NCBI RefSeq assembly: GCF_001039355.2
Contig: NW_019774803.1
Coordinates: 22,187-62,744 of the forward strand
Reading direction: 5' to 3'
DNA: 40,558 nucleotides
DNA from: Lingula anatina
Taxonomy: Eukaryota > Brachiopoda > Lingulata > Lingulida > Lingulidae
This document shows, piece by piece, positions 21,337-39,772 of this stretch; positions within the stretch are counted from its first letter, which is position 1, and every line of letters starts with the position of its first letter. The position numbers and the translations under genes were made by a program. The notes beneath the pieces are model-generated. The model was not told the origin of the DNA and did no database searches. It was given only the letters and a program-made list of their open reading frames with translations.

Positions 21337-21900
21337 TAAAAACAGGTTTACCTGTATCTCTGCAATTGCTTATATGAAAATCGCACCAGTTATTACACAT
21401 TTGAATGTTTTTTTCCTCTCTTCTTAGGGTCACTCTAAAACTAAAACACGTCTGTTGTGAACCGCCTTTGATCCCATTGCACTCTTAAATATCATGAGTA
21501 AAGCCAAAATTAATCTTAGTATAAAACAAACTCCGAGCTCTGTGTCGGATTCTCAAACAAACATGGCTTCCTGTACATCATGAATTTTACCGTTCATGAT
21601 AAACCGTGGTCGGGGACTGGGGTTGCGTTGGACGCTGGTTTTAGACCAAGCAAATATATTAGTTTTTTTTTTTTTTTTTTTTTTTTTTTTGCAGAATTAG
21701 ATTTTAAAAATTGCGATATTACTATAAGAGGAAAATCGTATGTACGGAGGGTGGGCGGGTCAGTCACAGCGCAGTCGATGGCGTGAATGAATGAAATAAA
21801 AATTCAAAGTCAACATAAACCATCCGGTCAGCCACAACAATGACCTGTCCCCTGAATCGCAAAGTCACCAGAACGAATGTGACATGATGTACTTAGAAAT
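20852..21900 (+). repeat. right remnant of the tandem array
   Basis: Begins as a close copy of unit positions 17734 onward, then diverges after about 21120. From 21214 it returns to an earlier part of the unit (GAATTGATTCATTAGCTTTC), so it is rearranged. A degraded SINE-like copy starting GGAGGGTGGGCGGGTC lies at about 21737-21890 and lacks an intact B box. It includes an (AT)n run (21287-21333) and T28 (21663-21690). Confidence 0.65.
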
Positions 21901-22258
21901 GGACGTTCGGGCAGTTGTATGGTTGGCACAGATAATGGTAAGATAGAAGTGCCATGGTGCTCCCTGTCAGGGCTACTGATTTTTTAAACAATATATATAC
22001 ACAGATATATTTCTGGCCGAAGCATGACACAACTCTCTACGGTCCCAGTGAAGAAAACTGCCCTACATAAGTTAATATCTGGTGAAAAGTACAATCTGCG
22101 TCGCTGGTAGAGGGTCGTTTCGTATGTGGGGCGAATGTTACACTGTATCTGTCCAAAATATAGCAGAGTGCCATGTCCGTCACCCAGCTGCTTAATTGTA
22201 CAACCTCTAGTCTACACGTGCCCACTCTAGCTACTGCTTTATCATCTATCTCCCGCCC

Positions 22259-22341
22259 CCCCTCTCTCTCTCTCTCTCTTCTCTTTGTCTCTCCCTCCTT
22301 CTGTCTCTCCTTCTCTCTCTCTCCCTCTCTCTCTCTCTCTC
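22259..22341. repeat. CT-rich simple repeat
   Basis: Impure CT tract. The Ser/Leu-rich frame across it is a shadow. Confidence 0.88.
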
Positions 22342-25300
22342 TTGGCCACTTTCATCTGGTTTCAGATAGCTGGCCCCTATGGGCTAGTGTGTGTTGATAT
22401 CCACTCCTGTACGGAAGTCATTGTACTGAGAAGAGGGAGATAATGGTAAAGTAGCACTTCTTCTTGACAAAGAACTGATAGGAAGACCCCTGTGGTGACA
22501 AAGAACAACTTAGGAGGGGGCATTGTTCAACGGTGATACTTCTACGGGGTTCGTTTTCACCTGAAATCTTTACAGTATAGCTCACCTGCAACCACTTCAC
22601 TTTAAAAGGGCCACGCTCTTTGTCGTGGCGATAATAAAAATCGCAACACTTCTGATATATGTTTTTCTGTTTATCATCGTCATTATTTCCATATATGTTT
22701 TCTTTTATATTTTTCATTTTATTATTTTGTTTATCGTTTTTATCGTGTTTATTGAATCAAAGTTTGGGTGGCGGTAGACCTGCCAGTTTTGAATTATAAG
22801 TAATGTTCATCAGAGGCATATATGATTCCCAATTGAAAATGAATGGATAAATAAATAAAAAGAAGAGATTTGTTTATAGATTTCAGTAATAAAGAAATAC
22901 AATGAAAAATATTTTAAAATCTTCTGGGGGCTGTGTTAATTAAAGCTACAACTTGAGTCAATCCAAAACGACTTTTCACCTTTCTAAATACGTATAATAC
23001 CATCGAGCGTTCCATTATCCGCCTTATTCAGCCTGCCCCTCACGGCCGGTGGATGTTGTTTTTCTTAACGACTTAGCCACTGAGCGGGGTACTTAAGCAG
23101 TCCACCAAAACACTGGAATTGAAACGATTATTTCATAATAGAGAATATTCAATGCGTGTAGGTTTACCTGTGATCCCCTAGTATTAAGTATTAAAGAGTG
23201 TTTTGAAAACAGGGGAAGGATTTATTGGTGGTCTTAGTCGGGTCACGTCCGGCGATCACGGTCAATGTACCCCCCCCCCCCATCAAACCAATCCTACTCC
23301 CACCCACACTATTTTCATGAGATGCACTTAATGGGATTTAATGAGTGTTTCCCCTGGAGGTGGATCCAGTGACCGTTCTAGAAAGAGGTTCGGGGGGGGG
23401 GGGGGGGGTGGGTTCTGATCCACCTTGGGTTTTTGAAAAATATATCACACCAATATTTCTACCTATGACATATACTGTGTCTATATATACTTTACATTTT
23501 GATATTTAAATTTGATCAACGTTCCGTTTCTGCTCTCTTGTGACACAAGCCCCTGAATAGGATCAAGTCAGTCCTAAAATAAAAACCTTTCTCGTAAATA
23601 GTTCTTGATCTTCTCGATATTCATTTTACTTGTTGGGTGCGCTGCTCTAATCCCTGTAGCATGTAGTTAAACGAAGGGGGGAGGTATTTTTTTCTGAAAA
23701 AGTAGACTTTTTTTACCTTCTTCGTCAACCCACTGTGAGATATCGCACAAAACCTAGTTCAAATTGTGATTCGTTCGTTCCAACCAGCTACACAGTCCTG
23801 TCAACGAGACTGATATACGATTTTATATAAACATACATGTACACAAGTATATAGAAATACTGTGGGTACATTTCGGTAAATAGACGATACAATACACACC
23901 TCGCATATCAGAAACCACACATTTGGCTAATTGGCCCATTTTGAGCACCTGCCCTTAATTACGGCACTATCGATTAGTTCATTCGTGTTGACATGGACAT
24001 GACAACAAGTGCTGCACGGTCTTAGTTTGTTCCAACACCTGCGATGAGTTAACGACGTCCTATCCTATTATATGCTGCTGTATTATAAATAATTATATTC
24101 TGATGAATCGTTGGACTGAAGGATTCAACAAATAGAATGAGCCAATAGTGTCCAATGATTAATTTTTCAACACACTCATATTAAAAAATCTTTGTCTAGA
24201 GATATGACAATAATTTTTCTAATAAATTAATCACATTTCCGACTAGAAGCGCAATCACTATGGAAAAACCATGACTTTAAACTTCGTCACAAGTTATTGA
24301 TATTTCATGTATTCTACCGCTAATAGAAATGCCTATAATCAACTATAATCAAGAAAGAAGAGAAAGAAATCAAAATTTCATTTTTGTTCGCAAAAACTTA
24401 TATACATGTACTTGGTTGGTTATTTCTTCAATTTAAATTTTCAAGATGAAGAAGCTATCTGTAAAGACCTCTCTTATCTTGCCTTAATCCTTACCACGCG
24501 TTTATCTTCTCAAAAAAAAAAAAAAAAGAATAAAAAAGCAGAATGAATTTAATTCTGAAGGAGGAGCAGCAAATAAAAAGACTTTGATAGTTCACTGACA
24601 GAAAAAGAAACCGATACTTCACTTCGAGCACACCTGGTTAATTGACAAACGATTCAGATCCTTGAACAGCGATAGAGACACGACAGGGGGTCCTGAAATA
24701 CTCGTAAGGGCTTAAGAGGTGAGTCAACCGCCTTGCTGAGACGCGCGAGAGCGAGGTGTCTTAATGGCTGCACTAATTGCCTTAATTAACAGGTTGCGTC
24801 AAGCGCTCTGCCTTTCAGGTTCTACCTGCAGAGGTAACGGGTCGTGAAGGTTCAATCTGACCACTTAAGTGCGTTGATCCTCTTCCCCCGACCCCCTACC
24901 TGGGACAGCAGCTTGTTTTTGAGGAAGTGCATCAGAATACCGTTATGTGGAGTACACTAAGGAAAGGCACAGTCTTATTACAAGCGACAACGCGAGAATG
25001 CATTGGGATAAACTATTTAAATTATTTATTTATTTATTTTTATTTATCCCACATCATTTCCTTCTTACCATTTCCGACGCTAAGGTTTTTCAAACTTAAA
25101 CGTGCAACCAAAAATAAACGAAAAACAAAATGTGGAAATGGGTCCAAATTTAGCTAAGAGCGTAGGTAAAGTAACGAAAAAGAAAAGTTGGATAGACTTA
25201 AACGTTTGAAGATGAACTAAGTGAAATACGCGTTAATATAAAAAAAAATATAGAAAAAAATGCTTTCTCACAATGCATAGTAAAAGTCTTTTTGAGAAGA

Positions 25301-26030
25301 GACTCCATCACTGCATCACTCTTCCCAATTTTAATTTGAGTGAAAAGCAAACTTGATAATATTTTCACCCCAACTAAATGCTCGGTTGATACTTGAACGA
25401 ATAAAGCGTTTTATTTAAGATAACAGCATTCGAATTAGTTATCAGAAGCTAAGTGCCCGATTTAGAGTTGTAAAATAATTAAATAGGGACATTATCAATT
25501 TAGAGATCTCTCAGGAATATCTTCGCACATTTTTAAACCAGGTGAGATAGGTGAAGAACAGAGAGGTAAGGGTCAAAAGACAATAACACACGCGCAGCGC
25601 TCCCTTTATCGCTTGACAATCTACGCTTCACTACAGCGTGGGTCGACTTAAAACGGGGGCCGGTTTCTATACAATCTCTAAATTACCCAAATAAAGCCCT
25701 TGAGTTCTTTAAATTCTTCCCCCACTGTTTGTTAATAGCAGGTAATTGCGGTAACCGTGTCCCGCCTTTTGTGACTAATTAGCATTGCCTTCCCCATACG
25801 GGAATCTATTCAATTCTACCCTACCAGTTGAGCATTCCCATTAAATACACGCTTCATTAAGCCAACATTCCATAACATTGCTATTGTATTAGTGTTGTTC
25901 ACGACTAGCAGGTAAAACGCAGTACGAAAACAGATCTGTTTACTGACGCATGCGCGGCAGAGGGCGGTGTCTTTTGATGAGGAACAACGGCTAGAGCACT
26001 TGTTGGAACAACACGAGCAGCGGTGGTTTT
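22342..26030. other. intergenic region upstream of PRDM14
   Basis: No gene recognised on either strand. Contains poly-C (23271-23281) and poly-G (about 23393-23408) runs. A more complex, less AT-rich stretch at about 24700-24900 has the homeodomain-type sites CTAATTG and TTAATTAA, and another, CTAATTAGCAT, lies near 25775. These could be PRDM14 enhancers, but only comparison with related species would show it. Confidence 0.4.
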
Positions 26031-26064
26031 TAATAAAAGCCACAGAGAGAAAGAGGAGTCATTC
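26031..26064 (+). promoter_or_regulatory. PRDM14 core promoter (TATA-like plus Inr)
   Basis: TAATAAAAG at 26031 lies 30 bp upstream of the A in TCATTC (26059-26064), a match to the metazoan initiator TCAKTY. This spacing is that of a TATA/Inr promoter. It predicts a start at about 26061 and a 114 nt 5' leader with no upstream ATG before 26175. Confidence 0.5.
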
Positions 26065-26174
26065 GATAGCCGACCACTGGTGAGTGGACATCGCTCTGCA
26101 AGTGCTCTCTGGATTAAGTGACACTTTAATAATTATTGGACATTGACCACTTTCATTGCCGGACACTGGTCAAG

Positions 26175-33930
<7,756 letters not shown>

Positions 33931-34312
33931 TCCCATTGTTCACTTTTCTAATTTTCCTCTTTTTTTTTATACACCAGTAGATATTCTAGTAAGGAACGTC
34001 TGATCATTTGTTATACTCCTGATCTAAGCCAGTTGATGCTGGAGTTAAACACATCCTGTGTGTCACGGAAAGCATGTATAGCCTACCCATCGAGCCGTTA
34101 AACGCCCTGTTCGATCGATAGAAATCTCTGAAAGATATTTCAAAAGTCGATATAAAACTCATTGGCACAGCTGCCCAAATTTCATTTTGATTTTTCTCGA
34201 CAATTCCAAAAACTGCATCGAATCAACTCTAGGTTTTATAAAATTGGTTTCTGTGCACATAAAAGTTTCGGGTATATAGTTTGAAGAGTGTTTAGCATAG
34301 AACTGATTGATT

Positions 34313-34320
34313 TGTAAATA
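34313..34320 (+). promoter_or_regulatory. Pumilio-type element 1 (UGUAAAUA)
   Basis: Matches the PUF-protein consensus UGUANAUA in the PRDM14 3' UTR, 383 nt after the stop. Confidence 0.45.
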
Positions 34321-34556
34321 GAAGATATAGTTGCTAATACGACAATCAAGAGTAAGAATGCCAATAGATTCGCATTTATCAAACCTTGCCAATTATTTTA
34401 ACGTAATAAGAGGTACAGTCATCAAGCCTTGCTGTTGACTTAAAAGACTTAAGTAATGGGCTTTATACGATAATTAGCTGTCATTTTAGCTCAGACTATA
34501 TGCCAAACTGAGTTTAGCCTAGAAGACACTTTATTGACAGAACAAATATGGTATTA

Positions 34557-34564
34557 TGTATATA
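34557..34564 (+). promoter_or_regulatory. Pumilio-type element 2 (UGUAUAUA)
   Basis: Second UGUANAUA match, 18 nt from element 3, so the two could bind paired PUF proteins. Confidence 0.45.
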
Positions 34565-34574
34565 ACACTTATTA

Positions 34575-34582
34575 TGTACATA
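34575..34582 (+). promoter_or_regulatory. Pumilio-type element 3 (UGUACAUA)
   Basis: Third UGUANAUA match, about 180 nt before the candidate poly(A) signal. Confidence 0.45.
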
Positions 34583-34762
34583 AGTAATTGACTATATATC
34601 AGATATATAATGGCGGAAATGTGAATGACATGAAGTATTCAAGGAAAAGCAACGAGTGCGTGACGACTTATTCGTCACTGTCATGACAACGACATTCCAT
34701 ATAGTTATCGGTTTTGATAAAACGCGATCATGTAAACATGACTTATTATTTATTAAAGAAAA

Positions 34763-34768
34763 AATAAA
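34763..34768 (+). terminator. candidate PRDM14 poly(A) signal
   Basis: AATAAA followed within about 30 nt by TG-rich sequence (GATTGTTATGGTGAAATGCTTG), the usual arrangement of cleavage signals. Confidence 0.5.
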
Positions 34769-34770
34769 GA

Positions 34771-35789
34771 TTGTTATGGTGAAATGCTTGTATTTTTAAT
34801 TCATTTTGTTTTAAAAGCTATCAAGATAAATTAGTCCAATGCGCTATGTCCCATTGTCTTTAGAGACAAAATGCAGCTCTTCACCTCTTTAAATAATTTG
34901 CTCAAAGGAAATCAAATCATCGCTAGTAAAAGTCAGCTTTGTAAAGGTTATACGCATTAAGAGAGTACAAAGACCAGCTATCAGCAACCAGGAATTCATA
35001 CTTTGGAATTTTGAGGAGATTTTTATTGCCAAATAAACAGATCAGAGACCCAGACTCCCCAGAAAATATCAGACTGATGGCCAAAACCAAGAAGAAAATC
35101 TTAAACTTCTCGCTGTTCTAAATTTATCGTTTAAAGCGTTTCAAGTTGCGTTGAAAGGTAACCGCAGAGCAATCTACGACGTATAACAATTATTACATTA
35201 TTCACATTCTGGCTATGTACAAAATCTGATCCTAATAGACGCGGTGAAAATAAACAGAAACCATTAATCACAGAAGTTTTCTATTTACGTTTTAACTATT
35301 CAAAAGAACTGTCCCTCGATAGACTTTTTTTACTTAAGAAAAACATATGAATTAACATTCGATCATTTGGTTGTTTTCAGCATTCGATGTTAGAAAATTG
35401 GTTACGATTAGTTAGTCCACTGCCACATATCCCAAAGTCACAACTCTCCTCGCAACTGTCTCAGTAACGCTTAACCTTGCATCGATTTTTTTTGTACTCT
35501 TAAATGAATTACTATCCACTGGGAGGGGGTAATTAAGCCACAGAAGACATGTGCATAATATCACATCCGATAAAAAAGGGCAAAAACCTGTTCTCATTAC
35601 TGGAGAGATATTGATATTTTTTTTTTCAAAATTGTTTTCAACACAGTTGCCTTATTTAACGATGAGAATGCTTCAAAATATTTCCCAATGAGTTCAGTTC
35701 AGTCGGATGTGCCATACCCACTAGCGGGTGTCGCATATTTAATTCCAGACTCGGAAGCCGAAGTCACAACCAGCAGATATAGTGGACTA
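34771..35789. other. intergenic, nothing recognised
   Basis: AT-rich sequence downstream of PRDM14 with no supported ORF, RNA gene or repeat. Confidence 0.4.
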
Positions 35790-35892
35790 ACATGGCCGAC
35801 CCTTGAAAGCTTGCCGCATTATCCCCTAATAGATACTGACTAGATTTTCGGTGGAGAATAAGCGGGAAGCTTTCAAGTGGGTCGGCCATATG
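35790..35892. repeat. foldback (hairpin) element
   Basis: CATGGCCGACCCTTGAAAGC (from 35791) pairs with GCTTTCAAGTGGGTCGGCCATATG (ending 35892), arms of about 34 bp around a loop of about 32 bp. Weaker pairing may extend outward. Likely a small MITE-type remnant. Confidence 0.55.
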
Positions 35893-36623
35893 TCATCCGC
35901 AGATCGATTATTCTGTTGTTGTGAATGCGGCCTCAGTAGCCATGGGTATTGCTGCCGTAACGATATTCGTCAAATTTACCCTTCTGGATTTACCACAAGA
36001 TTAACTGAGGCTCACTATTTTTCGTCAAAAATTAGGATTAACTGAGGTTCGCTACTTTTTAAGAAGCATTGCTGTTTTGTTTTAATACGACTTTCGCTCA
36101 GGACTGTACCATATCGGCTGTAGCGTACAGTGCGGTTGATTTGCCGAGAGCCGCTTTTTACCTCTGCTCAAACACCATATGTTAAGTTGCCCGAGCCTTT
36201 CAAGACTGCCAGGTAGGAAAATTGTGGTTAAACGCACAGAAGCGCATTAAAGTAGCAGAAGCTATCGAGTATCTGCGGTGCCATAAATAGAACTCGGCTA
36301 TGCTACCGCTTGCTTCAATATTACTTCAGCTATTTCTGTTTTGGTAGATTCATCACTGCTGACGTGTTTCACGTTCCTTCGAGATAAACGATCCAAGACA
36401 CCACCGTTCAAATTCCACGACAAATTACGCCGGGAAGGACGATTAAATAACGTATTCATTGAGCCATTACACAAGGGGTTTTAACCCCGGCTTTCAACAA
36501 GCAGCAATTCTGAAGAAACGCTTATAGCGGATGTGGCGTCACAGGAAGTTCCTCCTGGTCGTCTGCTGACTCTCCCTGCGTTGGGAGGTGGGGAGGTATC
36601 TTGGCTGCTTCTTGTGCCAAAAA
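35893..36623 (+). other. intergenic or 5' flank of the candidate exon
   Basis: No ORF supported. A CRE-like GCGTCACAGGAAGTTCC with an ETS-type GGAAGT at about 36535-36551 lies 75-90 bp before the candidate start at 36624 and could be promoter sequence. Confidence 0.3.
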
Positions 36624-36762
36624 ATGGAAATCGAATCACCGTTCTTGGAAACTAAAATGAACAAACCGGATGATAAGACATTACACGATGCTGATTTCGA
36701 GCCGTCCCTAGCTACAACCCGACCGCTAAGGTTCGCTCAGCGGAAACGAGATTTTTCCATAG
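36624..36762 (+). CDS. candidate first coding exon of an unidentified gene
   Basis: From ATG36624 an open frame of 46 residues ends at a consensus donor, CATAG|GTGAGT, in phase 1. The peptide is hydrophilic (acidic and Asn-rich at the start) and ends PLRFAQRKRDFSI. A basic stretch before FSI recalls the start of an engrailed-homology-1 repressor motif (FxIxxIL) of homeobox and forkhead factors, but the rest would be in another exon that I could not find in the window. A CRE/ETS-like cluster precedes it. It may be a real exon 1 or chance. Confidence 0.35.
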
Positions 36763-38033
36763 GTGAGTTTGTGTTCTTGTTAATCGTAGTCTTCCAAGTC
36801 TAATGTTGTTTGATTCTAAAATCCTGCCCCAGCTGAGCTGGGTGCCATGCCGACCTTTTGAAGAAGTAGCATATCACGCACTTTGATGGACGTGAGCGCC
36901 ATTACACCGATTACACCTATCTCACCTCACACACATCAAAGTTCGAATACATCAGCCGGGAAAACGCTCGACTTTGATCGAGTGGCAAAGCCATGGGGGT
37001 CATGGCGAGGGAGTGAGCGTGCTTTTTTTTCCTTCGAGGTAACCTGACCAAGTTAGGAGATATGATGAGTTGAGAGGGATGTGTGGCGTGTCTGTCAGTG
37101 GGAAGGAAATGCCAGAATGTCAAAATCATGTTCTGTGAAAGAGAAGGCCTCCCCTCACCCCCCTTTTCCGTGTCCTGAAGCCGCTGTGTTGTTGTTTATT
37201 CATCATGCAGGGACCCTTAGACTCCATACACAAACATTTTTAACACACTTGGAAATCTCAACGTCCTATAACGGCGATTAAAATTAAGGGTCTTTAACCC
37301 AAACATAAGTCTTTAAGTCTTTTAGATTTAGAATCTGGTGGGGAGGCATGGGTGGCGTGGGGTGTTTTGGTGGGCGGGGGGGGGGGGGGGGGGGGGNNNN
37401 GGGGGGGGGGGGGGGGGGGGGGGGGGGGTGGGGGGGGGGGGGGGGGGGGGGGGGGGGGTGAAGATGCCGGTTGCCCTTATTTCCTTTTTCCTAACTACCT
37501 ACCACTGTTTAGGTTTAAACTCTTCCATTGAATTCTGTGTTATCTTTGTTAGCACCATCGCTATGTAAATCCACGTAGACGAGAAAGTCGGGACGTATAG
37601 CATTTATTCGTTTATATAAAGGGCAAATAAAAAGGATAATTGTTGCCTGAATATTGATAATACACGATACCGGCCATTAGCGTACTTAATAGTTTTAAAC
37701 CCGAGGATTGTAGGGATGGTGCTCTATTTAGTTAATTATATAGGACACCTCTGCCCCCCGTGTGTTTTTTTCCAACGTTGAAGGTTTGGGCAGATTTCCT
37801 AACTAGTGAAAAACATCTGGCTATCATGTTTATGAGTTAGGAAGTCTGGATTTATTACACGTCGGTATCTGTTATATTTCATGAATGACTGGCCGATGAT
37901 AAGTTGAATTTTTTTATTCCAAAGCTCTTCCTCAGAGGTGTTTTACCAAATTCTTTCTCCTGCGTCATTTCTAAACCCGTGAAAGCAGACGATAAGTTTG
38001 ATCCGCAGCAGACGATCTCCATCCCCCGCCAAC
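36763..38033 (+). other. intergenic or intron, with poly-G and N gap
   Basis: No gene recognised apart from the poly-G region listed separately. If the exon at 36624-36762 is real, this would be its intron. Confidence 0.35.
37376..37458. repeat. poly(G) tract with NNNN gap
   Basis: About 80 G with one T (37429) and four N (37397-37400). A genuine G-run would fold into G-quadruplexes, but length and an internal gap suggest unreliable sequence. Confidence 0.85.
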
Positions 38034-38141
38034 ATGGATTCCTACACAATGTATGTTATTGGAGCGATCAGTCTTGCCGTTGCTATGATTTTAATGATTA
38101 AAGCCTTCAAAGCAAAGTTAATGAAGGAGCTGAAGGAATAG
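38034..38141 (+). CDS. small ORF: putative 35-residue single-pass membrane micropeptide
   Basis: ATG38034 to TAG38139-38141 encodes 35 residues. It has an acidic start (MDSYT), one hydrophobic helix at residues 7-22 (YVIGAISLAVAMILMI) and a basic amphipathic end (KAFKAKLMKELKE). The ATG has a strong context, CCAACATGG with A at -3 and G at +4, and is the first Met after an in-frame stop at 37980. This layout is that of small mitochondrial or ER membrane peptides, but I do not recognise the family. It is too short to be established by ORF length; support is from composition and start context only. It could be a single-exon gene or a coding exon behind a 5' UTR intron. Confidence 0.4.
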   Translation: MDSYTMYVIGAISLAVAMILMIKAFKAKLMKELKE

Positions 38142-39300
38142 CCTGGAACGCTGTACTTCTCACAGAAATGGACTGGACAGACCGCAAACTTAATTTTGTA
38201 CATAGATGTATTATAGATGTGGACGCAGCAGGTGTATTTATAAACGCCGTGGTTTAGCATGGGACTCAAGCAACGGCTGTGTAAATCTGTAATAGGTGGG
38301 TATGTTTTCTTAGCATTTACTTGCAGTGCGTTCCAGGTAAATGAGAGATGAGAGCGCTAAACCCGATGGTTACAGAACAGAATTTCTTTGACGTCAGTTT
38401 AAACCTCGATAGTCGAGATACGCTAATGGGACGTGGAAACACGGCTACAAATGCAGCCAGAAATCAGCGTACGGTTTCTTTGATTTTAATCAAGGCCGAG
38501 GAAAATAGAATAGTCAGCGAGCAAAACATCTAAGTTAATGAACCGATTCAGAAATATCCCATTATCATTTTCCTAGAGACCTAGCTGTAAGATGCTCGAC
38601 GCAGTAAATATAGATCAGCAGTTATTGCAGCCTACTTTCTAAATTAAACTAAACAGGCAAGGAGGAAAACATATAGATCTGAAATAAAACTTGCTCTCTT
38701 ATTGAAGACCGCAGGTTAACGAACAGATTTTGGGCTTTTTTTTCACGGTTCAGTGATCGACAGCGAAAGAACAGATATGATAACAACAGTAATAAAGAGC
38801 AATCTAAATTGCATGGCCAATGCCTTTGCATATAATAGCCAGGCAGACTACTAAAGATCATACAAAGTGCTGCTAAAAGTCTTGTTTAGAACCTCGTTAT
38901 CTTTGATAAATGAAAGTTACCAACAATCGGGCTTCCGGGCCCAATAAATGATCTATTCACACACTTGCGAAATTGAAAATAAAATCCACTTCAAATAGGG
39001 AATAATGTTTTGAAGGGCGCGAGGCACGGAATTAAGAGTAATTTATGGATATCTTGATGGAACATGTATTTATTCTGGACTTATCGACTCTGTTTGATGG
39101 CATTTGGATTTCATATCCAGACTGGGGGATGCGATTCTTGATAGATTATTTGATTTTCGTGGAAGTTGAAGTATGAAAGTTGGCCTATTGATTGACCAAG
39201 ACGCACATGGCCGCCTTCAAGCCAGAAAATCTATCACTGTCTCTCAAACTTATGTTCTATATTTTTTCATATTGCATTTCCTGGAGATAACGTGCCATAA
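38142..39300. other. 3' flank of the small ORF, nothing else recognised
   Basis: No supported gene. AATAAA at about 38943 is a possible poly(A) signal. The frame at 38348-38533 has no recognisable domain or splice context. Confidence 0.35.
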
Positions 39301-39310
39301 ACTCTCTCTC

Positions 39311-39342
<32 letters not shown>
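39301..39342. repeat. (CT)n microsatellite
   Basis: CT dinucleotide run with one interruption. Confidence 0.92.
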
Positions 39343-39343
<1 letters not shown>

Positions 39344-39508
39344 GCCATTTTCTACCTGGGCGTTAGGTCGCAAAATGAGGAATTCAAACTCAGTGGCAAT
39401 GATGTAGATTAGATTTTCCCGTAGTGACATTGCACAATTAACCCCGCTATGGATATTATAGGCGGGTCTCACCGTTTTCAAAGTAGATTGTTAGCAGTGC
39501 GCGTGTCA

Positions 39509-39772
39509 GGGCCCATTCCCAGACCCCATCGTACTAACTGTGGATCGATCTATCTCCGAGCGTTTTTTCCCTAAATTGCAGTCAATTTAAGCGACTTAGA
39601 TGTCTGTCACGCCTACTGAAGATGTAAGGGGTTAATTAATTATCGTTTTGCAGCTTCAGTAGGCGTACCAGACATCTACGCCGCTTAAGCTGCAAGCAAT
39701 TTAGCGCGAAATCCCTCGGAGATGGATCGATCCTGTTAGATCGATCTAGGTAAGGCAACCCAGTCTCAATGG
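39509..39772 (-). mobile_element. diverged third member of the GATCGATC element family
   Basis: On the reverse strand it shows the same order of blocks as 11324-11535: GATCGATC near each end, a GCTAAAT segment, TTAATTA..CCCCTTACA in the core, and AGTAGGCG followed by GACAGACAT. It also has an internal palindrome (CGCCTACTGAAG and complement). Identity to the intronic copies is moderate, so it is an older or different subfamily. Confidence 0.55.

Larger units (their letters stand above)
33931..34770 (+). other. PRDM14 3' UTR
   Basis: AT-rich tail from the stop to the AATAAA at 34763-34768. It contains three perfect UGUANAUA octamers, listed separately. No other gene is seen. Confidence 0.5.

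Noticed and set aside
37338-37568. Glycine-rich frame
   Set aside because: Translation of poly-G with N gap.
38348-38533. 61-residue plus-strand frame
   Set aside because: No domain, no convincing start context or splice sites, and length within chance expectation.
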